Shown: in pieces, positions 57,024-64,000 of the stretch
Numbering within the stretch: position 1 is the stretch's first letter
Layout of the letters: every line of letters starts with the position of its first letter
Origin: Galaxea fascicularis
Lineage: Eukaryota > Cnidaria > Anthozoa > Scleractinia > Euphylliidae
Direction of reading: 5' to 3'
Assembly (NCBI GenBank): GCA_948470475.1
Contig: OX419337.1
Span: 22,274,806 to 22,338,805 of the forward strand
DNA length: 64,000 nt
Program-made: the position numbers and the translations under genes
Notes under the pieces: generated by a model
The model's input: only the letters and a program-made list of their open reading frames with translations
Told to the model about the DNA's origin: nothing
Database searches by the model: none

Positions 57024-60000
57024 AAATATTTCGACTAATATTTGAAGATTGGGAAAACGTACAGACCTGAAACTTGGAGAAGTGTCTTAATTATTAATCT
57101 CCTATAACATTATAATTTCTTGAGCTTATTCACTGAATGGTTTTCGAATTATTTTTTAATTGCGTGACGGTGCAACCCAAGAATTGGAAAATTTACTAGA
57201 CTTAGAGTGCGTTCGATAAGTAGTGCAGTATGGCAACACTAATGCAGTCATTACCTAGATCATGAACACTTTGATTACACCGAGTTTCATGTTGTTGATG
57301 TCTAATTTTCAATTCACCCTTTCCTCCTTCACCTTTTTTTACTCTCAGAGATTATCATTTGCTTCCATAATCCATGCAAACATGGCGGAATGTGCGTGGA
57401 GAATCCTACTGCTCCTTGCGTTTGTCCCAAGGGATACATTGGCACCTACTGTCAAGGTAAGCAAACTTACAGACCGAATTCCAATTCCTCCTAAAGGGTA
57501 TGGTGTATAGATTTAAACAAAACGTTGTGGGTTTTTTTGCTGATATATGAATTGCACTTTTACTATTCAAAGGAAATTAAGTTTCATTGAGGAAAAGTCG
57601 TGTAGAATTGTCAGCAGTGTTATGTAAGTCACAAGGAACGACTCTTTTAATCCAGAGTTTAAATTTGTCTGAAATTCCTCGTCATTCGAGACTTTTAGTA
57701 AAAGGACGAGAATCCGACAGATATTTATGACACCAGCACTGCCGGTTTCCTAATGCAATAATCGCTGGTCTTCAGCAATTTCTGAGGGTCGTATTAATGT
57801 TCTAATATCGATTTCCAGATCATGTCTGTGAGCCAAACCCCTGCATAAATGGAGGAACCTGTGCTGTTGAAGAAGGAAATGGCTACCAAAAATGGACTTT
57901 CAAGTGCATCTGTCCTCGAGGTTTTGATGGGAAGTTGTGCCATAGTACGTACGTACAACACTTTAAGTGTAGTAGACACGGTGCTTCTTTTATCAGGACT
58001 TTTTGTAAAGTTCGTCGTGTTGTGATGCGGCCATGAGGATATGGTCCAACCGCAGACATTTTCAAAAATATTTCCCAAGTCTGATCTTTTTCTCAGTGAA
58101 AGGGAAAGTGGAGGGGGAAGACACGGTTTAAAACAAGCAATTTTTTATCATGATCTGTTGCATGATTGGTTTCCTCCTGGTCTCCTTCGCAGCTATCTTT
58201 CGGGATGTCAGGCAGTGATATCCCGAAGGACGGCTGCGAAGGAGACTAGTTTCCTCCTGGTGCATCCTTTTGTATATTCAGCAGAACGATATGAGTTTTC
58301 GATACGGTTCTTGCACAATACGCACATTCCTTTCTAGTTCCTGATCGATGTCTGGATTTTATTTGCTTGAATGGAGGAACATGTGTTGATGCGCTATCAA
58401 CACAGGATGCAGCTGCTGATTCAGAAGTCATTTCAACTTACGTGAGGGATGTCTTTTGCCAGTGTTTGCCTGGTTTTACTGGGAAGAGATGTGAAAGTAA
58501 GCTAGTCTATCTTTTTTTTATTCTTACAAGTTCAAGCATCACATGCGTAAAGGCGCGGTTCGATTTTTAATCCTAAAAGCCTTTGCTAAGATCTGCTTTC
58601 TGTGTTCTGAGTGACTCGTGCAAAAAAAAAAAAACTTTTAATAGGTTTTATTGGGATGCAACTTCCCTATAGCTGTCCATTCAGGAATCCCTGAATTCCT
58701 CAATTCTTAAGAGATCTGTACAAATTAAATAAATGTATTTATTGTATTTTCCTTGCTTTTGGAGAATGCACAAGTTAGGAGTTTCTTTCTTCCACTTTGA
58801 TAGAAAAAGGAAAGAGATGAAGGATTTCGTAGAGCTCCAAAACTCTTCTTTTTCCAGCAATTATTCATTTTGTTCCCATCCCCTGGCGTAAACTCTGGGA
58901 TTAGCCCTTGATCCATTTAAGAAGTATGTAACCACTGCTTGTATTATAAGAGACTAGATTTTACATATAGTATTTCAGTAGACACTCGCTAGGCACTTTA
59001 ACAACCTGGTTATTAAAGTCTGTATACATACTCCTCTGCAGACTACTCATTGTCGGCTCCATAACAAACCCATAAACCTTCCTCAAAAACTACTTAATAA
59101 ATGGACTGAGTTTGGTTTCGTTCCTACTTAAAAGTAAAATTGGCTTAGTAAGCTTTTCGCACCGTATTCATTCGACTTTCTGCTTCCTAGATCAGATTTG
59201 TGACATGTGCGACAAGAACGCTGTTTGCATCAACAATCGTTGTGTCTGCAAACAGAACTTTGTCGGCAATGGATACTACTGTAAAGGTGAGTCCCTTATT
59301 TTCTTATCATGATTTCAAACAGAAAAGCTTAGAATACGTCTTTGGCATCTTTCTACTGTAAAGGTGAGTCTTGGCATATCATCGTTCTTCCACATGACTT
59401 CAAGTTAAATAAGATGCGTTTAATCCGTCCTAAATAAGACGTAAACTATAAGTGTGCATGTGTAACAACAATAACAGGATATCTTTTGACGAGTCTTAAA
59501 ACGCATCTTACTCAGTTGAATTCACAAAGACTTATTCCATCAGGCTTGTAGTATGTTCTCTCATGAGGTCCGCCAGCTGTGGCCAACGGCCATATTACCC
59601 CGTGAAAGTACTTTTCGTTTAGGAAATGTATTTTACCACATTTTTTTTCCACAAAAAGGAGGCATGATGACACCGAAACGTCAGTTTTTCTCCTTAGTTT
59701 TTAATTGTCTACGTATAACTGAAGCTTTATTGATAAAATTATCATTGTCACTGCCATTATCTTTTCGACTGCAAGATCTTCAAAATTACCATCAGTTACG
59801 AGACACTGCTGACCAATGCTTCTTAGACAAACGTTCTCCTCTTTTCAGAACGTGAGGACCCCTGTAAGTCCAACCCTTGTCAAAACGGAGGTAACTGCAC
59901 CCTGGGGCCAGACAGATCATACAATTGCGCATGCGTCAATGGGTACTGCGGACGACACTGTGAAAGTAAGATGCAGGTGTCCTCATAATTTTCAGTAAAG

Positions 60001-63000
60001 ATTTCGTTGAAATGGAGTAATCCAAGACGGCAGATCCAAGAGTAATGACGTCATTTCATGTTGTCCAAGTTTATCATACCACTTTGCCATCATTTAAAGA
60101 GACAGTTTTGACGTGATCGCTAAGTTTTCTTTCCACGGCTTAAATTGTCTCAAAGAGACGAAATTACGCAAGTGAGAATTATACACCCCAAGCTAAAAGG
60201 CCCATGGAAACAAGGGTAAAAAAATCGTTGAGTTTTCGCCATCGTGTTTCCTAACACCACCTTAAGTTCAAAAAACATAAAAGCACTTTTCTTTCATCTA
60301 ATGATAATTTTCTTGTCAAACAGAAATTCTTGGTTTTCTTTATTCAAAAGATAGCTTGGAGGCAGGATGGCCGAGTGGTTTGGGGCCCTGGATTTCAATG
60401 CGGTGACCCGGGTTCAAATCCCGCTCTGGCCACTAGCTGGAGTTGTTCTGGGTGAATGCCTGGTTCAACTCCTCGGTCATCCTTGTAAATAGCCAACTGG
60501 TTTACCTCTCGCCAGGTGGGATTCTGAACTCTGTTGTTTTCATTTGTATTATTTGTTTCATTGGCCCTGAAAAGCCCCTGCAGGGGAGTGGTCAATTAAG
60601 TATTTATTTATTTATTGATTTGATTAGCATCAACTCATGAATGTTTTAACTTGGCACTACTTTGTCGAAAGCTTGATACAAGACAAGGGCCTTTCTTCGT
60701 ATTTCAGCCTTCCTTCGTTTTCACTTACAGCAATATGTGACCCATGTGCCAGCAATCCCTGCAAAAACAATGGCACGTGCATGGCGCATGGCTACAAGTA
60801 TACGTGCACATGCCCTCAGGGCTACACTGGAGTTAACTGTGGGGGTAAGTAATTCAAAATTAATTCATTCATACTAAATCAACTAAACAGTACAGTAACT
60901 GAAGGATGCAGCATAGCAATGTTAAGTCTTCCTTGGGGTAGCCAATAAAGTCCTCTGTTTATTTATAAATAAATTTTCATTGATATTAATTTTATGTGCT
61001 TACCCAAAAATATAGAAGTTTTCAGTCAGTTACGTAACCGGATAAGTAAAAGTTTTCGCGCCTTGGTGTTCGTTGTAGCAGTCAAGCCATCCAAGCTGGT
61101 AGATCCAAGATGGCAGCTGTTAAGAGATTACGACGTCACTTGAGATACATGTACTTAGTTACGGAGAGGGACAAGGGGTGAACAGAATTCGTGTGTTCCT
61201 CATAATAAGGAACTCAGAAGTCCCCCACAAAAATTATCCTTGTAGAATTACGTTAACAATGAGAGGAACGTGTTTTATGCTTAAATCCTGAACGGTGTTA
61301 CTTGAATCAAGTGTCCGCACTGACTGTTGTAAAATCACCCGCATTTGTTAGCTGAAAAGAGACAATTTTTAACTTACGCTGTTTAACGTTGTCTGCAAAG
61401 GCAAACAAAGAAAAATGATAACATGTTGGAAAGAAATTAAACATCAGTATATAAAACCTATTTAACGGCTTTGTTTTTTAGTTCTTATAGGCAATCCGTG
61501 TAATTCACAGCCTTGTCTCAATGGTGGGACGTGCGAATATGATCCAGTTCAAAATAAATATCGCTGTCGTTGCAAAGGAATGTTTACTGGAAAAAACTGC
61601 CAAGGTAACATTCAGTTAGACTGGCATAGACTCAGTGTTTTAGTTAAAAGTAGTACGAAATATACACGCTGTAAATAGACCACTTTTTGCTCAAGTTGCC
61701 TTCAAGTCATTTCCCATTTGTTCGTTCATCGTCCGTCGGCTGCATCTTTCTGGGCCGAGTCTGCAAATCACATCTTGAGTACGCCCCCCACAAGACGGGA
61801 AATAATACACGATGTTTTAAAGGATTCAAACGCGTTACAAGCTGTTAATAAGTCATATTCTTCTTTGCAAACATTTTTCTGATGTCCGCTTTAAAAGCTC
61901 AAGGTTGATCAGGTTGATAATCGTTTACCGTCCACCGTCATTGGTGAGCTTGAAAAAATTTTTGCATTTTTGTAAGAATGCTGTACAGGCTTAAGACTCC
62001 TCTTTTCACCAGAATTGGAATAGCAGTAGTCTTGCAGGGAGAATTTTGTTTTCCGTGTCTGCGTGTTTGACTTTGCATCACAAGAACCTGATAATATTTT
62101 TATTTTAGCTTTATTTAAAATTGTTGAAACTCCACAATTGTAATGCCGAGTTTTCCACTGTTGGGAAGTCAAACGGTACTTTATAGATCAGTTGAAAGGA
62201 GGATATATTTTTCATACAAGCCCTGATAGCGTTCTCGCAGAAATTCACGCAGCGTATAGTTGTATATGAAATATTAAATTTAAACATTTAAGTTTCAAAA
62301 AAAGAGGACGGAGAGATTTTATTTAACATCTTTCAAAGAAATTATCCAAACATGTTGTTTTGTTTAATAAATAAGGTTGTGTTGTTCACCTCAGTTGCAA
62401 TCCTCTCAAAGTTCCCATTTTCTGATTTCTATTTTGTTTAAAGGTGATTTGCAGTTCGTACTGCACACTCTCGAGAGTTTGTTTACGTTTTTCGTTTTGA
62501 TTCATGTAAGACGTCACAAAATGTAATGTTTCGCAATCACTTACATGAGGTAAATTCAAAGTTTCGCGTCAACCGCCATTGTGGATGCAAAGCTTTATGC
62601 TTCGTTCTTTCTCATATCACCAGAGAAAACATATTCGTAGCTGTAAAAATCAAAGAAACAGTTGGGGAAAAATAATTTAAAATGCCTCAACTATAAATGG
62701 TTCGTAACGAATAACATCGATTCGAATAACAACGAGTGAGACTCACAAACATTGGGATGCTGAGACTGCGCAGTACGGACTGGAAATCACCTTTAACTTA
62801 CTACTCTCATTTATTATCAGTCTTGTCTCGTGAGGACACTATTACGCCGGTTTTGTTTTCAAACTTCTTTCCTAATCAAGTACCTTTTTATCTATTTGAT
62901 GTAGTAAAGTTATATCATTATTAAAGGAACAAGCCCAAAACTCAAGGAATGCTTCCTGATACTTTTATCGCCTAGCAACTTAAATTTGCCTCCACTATTA

Positions 63001-64000
63001 GACTGTTCTTTTTGTAAAGGCTTATCGTTGTTTTGAAGATATTTAAGTAATTACCTGCTGGCTGAGAAAATGTTGTTTTAAAACTTTTGATCAGTTACGT
63101 TTACTTTTGGAATGATTTTTTTGGCCCTTCAACTTCCAAACTCGCTGGCAAGGATCGTTCATCGCAAAATCTCAGAATTCTCAAATTTAGTTGGGAAAGG
63201 ACAAAAGAAATACGGCAACGTCGATATTTTCATTGAGTAAAAAGGCCGGGAAATATATATATAGCCAAGGTAAGAATGAAGAGTCTGTCCCGTCATGCTC
63301 AATGGAAATCGATCGGCCGGTTCTGATAAAAAAAAAAAAGCATGTGATGGACACAGGACGCAAGGATAGCACGGTTTTTATTGCCACTCGCACTGCGGAT
63401 GCACCTGCCGTATGACGTCATCCGTGCGTTATCAGAACACACATGCACTGCGTCATGAAATCTCTGTTAATTTAATGCAGCGTTTTTAATATTGGATAGA
63501 ATTAATTATTGTTTTTCTTTTTCCTTAGATTGTGGCTGTCTTAATGGTACGGCTCCAAACGGAGACCTATTGCCTGTTAAGTGTGAAAATGAGGACGGCC
63601 AATGCAAATGTTTAAAATACAAGGGCGAGGACGTACTCTATGATAAATATAAAGGGTGCAAGACTCGCGGTAGGTAAATGCTTTGAAAAGGTTGAAATAT
63701 TCAATATATTTTTTTCAATTTTAAAACAAATATACTAACAACGACAATGGCGATAACGGTGATGATTTTATTGCACGGTCATACAACGGTATTGTAACAG
63801 AAATTGCCAAATTGGAGAATCTACGTGTTGTTCTTGTCATGTTTTGGAGTCGTTTGAATTGATATAATAAGCTGCATCATGCATGCATTTTGGTTAGTTC
63901 TTACCTTTGATTTATAGATCGTTTTCACTGTCACGCAATAAGTAAATAAATCGAAAACCAGCCAATGGAAAAAGTCAAGAATTTTCTTCAAGTTTTAGGC
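53879..64000 (+). CDS. Gene D (3' partial): secreted multi-EGF protein, close paralog of gene C
   Basis: Exons 53879-54113, 54762-54857, 55531-55641, 56053-56163, 56458-56568, 57349-57456, 57819-57944, 58338-58496, 59191-59286, 59849-59965, 60731-60844, 61482-61604, 63529-63669; the next acceptor TTTTAG ends at 63998 and the exon continues off the window. 549 codons are open so far, all phase 1. The start is ATG 53879 ([12 protein letters not shown]), by homology with gene C, not the upstream in-frame ATG at 53792, which lies across the conserved 5' UTR intron. Exon lengths equal those of gene C except exon 13 (141 against 135). The gene seems intact: no stop or frameshift. Confidence 0.87.
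54518..54648. mobile_element. Foldback element with GACGTTTCGA arms
   Basis: Left arm (TTGACCACTTTACAGGGAT, then GACGTTTCGAACGTTAGC) and right arm (GCTAGTGCTCGAAACGTC, then ATCCCTGTACGGTGGTCAA) are inverted copies. In gene D intron 1. Confidence 0.6.
54762..54857 (+). CDS. Gene D exon 2: rewired EGF-like module
   Basis: 96 bases, phase 1-1. [15 protein letters not shown] and CLCPPQYSG, as in gene C. Confidence 0.86.
55531..55641 (+). CDS. Gene D exon 3: EGF-like
   Basis: 111 bases, phase 1-1. [12 protein letters not shown] and CRCPPGFEG. Confidence 0.88.
56053..56163 (+). CDS. Gene D exon 4: EGF-like
   Basis: 111 bases, phase 1-1. [12 protein letters not shown] and CICDEGYKG. The intron after it contains the empty site (56206-56213) of the gene C element. 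Confidence 0.88.
56458..56568 (+). CDS. Gene D exon 5: EGF-like
   Basis: 111 bases, phase 1-1. [12 protein letters not shown] (O-glucose consensus), CNCPPPYKG. Confidence 0.88.
56597..57185. mobile_element. 0.6-kb inverted-repeat element, only in gene D
   Basis: Ends AATTCTTGGGTTGCACGTGACG and its inverse CGTGACGGTGCAACCCAAGAATT. An internal perfect hairpin GCCGCCATGTTGGTGT / ACACCAACATGGCGGC lies at 56953-56995. The matching gene C intron is 109 bases and lacks it. No coding sequence. Confidence 0.7.
57349..57456 (+). CDS. Gene D exon 6: EGF-like
   Basis: 108 bases, phase 1-1. [12 protein letters not shown] (Met replaces the O-fucosylated Thr of gene C) and CVCPKGYIG. Confidence 0.88.
57819..57944 (+). 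CDS. Gene D exon 7: EGF-like
   Basis: 126 bases, phase 1-1. [12 protein letters not shown] and [14 protein letters not shown]. Donor GTACGT. Confidence 0.88.
58338..58496 (+). CDS. Gene D exon 8: EGF-like with long loop
   Basis: 159 bases, phase 1-1. [12 protein letters not shown] and [13 protein letters not shown]. Confidence 0.88.
59191..59286 (+). CDS. Gene D exon 9: short six-Cys module
   Basis: 96 bases, phase 1-1. [15 protein letters not shown] and FVGNGYYC. Its 3' end and donor are duplicated about 70 bases downstream (59351-59370). Confidence 0.88.
59849..59965 (+). CDS. Gene D exon 10: EGF-like with extra Cys
   Basis: 117 bases, phase 1-1. [12 protein letters not shown] (O-glucose-like spacing) and [12 protein letters not shown]. 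Confidence 0.88.
60358..60616 (+). mobile_element. tRNA-derived SINE, + strand, only in gene D
   Basis: GGCAGGATGGCCGAGTGG (box A) and GGGTTCAAATCCCGC (box B) start a tRNA(Leu/Ser)-like head; the body ends in a (TATT)n tail at 60600-60616. The gene C intron has the sequence without it (AGCTTG then ATTAGCATCA near 46068-46084). Confidence 0.8.
60731..60844 (+). CDS. Gene D exon 11: EGF-like with extra Cys
   Basis: 114 bases, phase 1-1. [15 protein letters not shown] and CTCPQGYTG. Same O-glycan consensus sites as gene C. Confidence 0.88.
61482..61604 (+). CDS. Gene D exon 12: EGF-like
   Basis: 123 bases, phase 1-1. [12 protein letters not shown] and [12 protein letters not shown]. Confidence 0.88.
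61605..63528 (+). other. Long gene D intron
   Basis: No element with clear ends found. Two similar blocks (GTGATTTGCAGTTCGTACTG near 62450 and its approximate inverse near 62775) suggest another inverted-repeat element with poorly defined limits. Confidence 0.3.
63529..63669 (+). CDS. Gene D exon 13: six-Cys non-EGF module
   Basis: 141 bases, phase 1-1. CGC, KC, QCKC, GC; pattern C-x-C-x14-C-x6-C-x-C-x15-C. The preceding intron is long (about 1.9 kb) and otherwise empty. Confidence 0.85.

Overview
This is eukaryotic, intron-rich, AT-rich animal DNA. It is crowded with short terminal-inverted-repeat elements, tRNA-derived SINEs, a LINE fragment and trinucleotide microsatellites. An anthozoan cnidarian (coral or sea anemone) is my best guess, from the style of the repeats and the lineage-specific EGF-rich secreted proteins; nothing in the window proves the species.

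The main content is a tandem array of four paralogous genes, all on the + strand, that encode secreted proteins made of EGF-like and related six-cysteine modules. Gene A (enters from the left, ends 8350), gene B (24176-35587), gene C (37639-52206) and gene D (53879 to beyond the right edge). Nearly every module is one exon flanked by phase-1 introns. I rebuilt the exons from AG/GT borders, frame and cysteine pattern. The resulting models have no frame breaks: B is about 825 aa in 20 exons, C about 762 aa in 19 exons, D 549 aa so far in 13 exons, and A at least 742 aa in 11 exons. Exon order and module type are collinear between paralogs. C and D are the closest pair, since even introns and promoters align. 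B, C and D start with a signal-peptide exon that ends in a conserved HVHIH motif at the first splice site. B and C end with a stop codon one base before a conserved splice donor. Gene A instead continues into a poly-proline exon and a large last exon with an acidic run, a Pro/Ser-rich region and a Tyr/Arg/Pro-rich tail, a layout that recalls structural or adhesive extracellular proteins.

Between A and B (8351-24175) lies a separate, unrecognised gene E. Two 3' exons are convincing (19437-19529 and 20117-20268) and several upstream exons are tentative. The same stretch holds a tandem repeat, a foldback element and a TTAA-flanked element with a SINE nested inside it.

Transposable elements sit in many introns. 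Comparing C with D gives filled and empty sites: a 733-bp element with 8-bp flanking repeats is in C only, a tRNA-derived SINE and a 0.6-kb inverted-repeat element are in D only. B carries a 5'-truncated LINE reverse transcriptase in antisense, ending about 30 bp before a splice acceptor.
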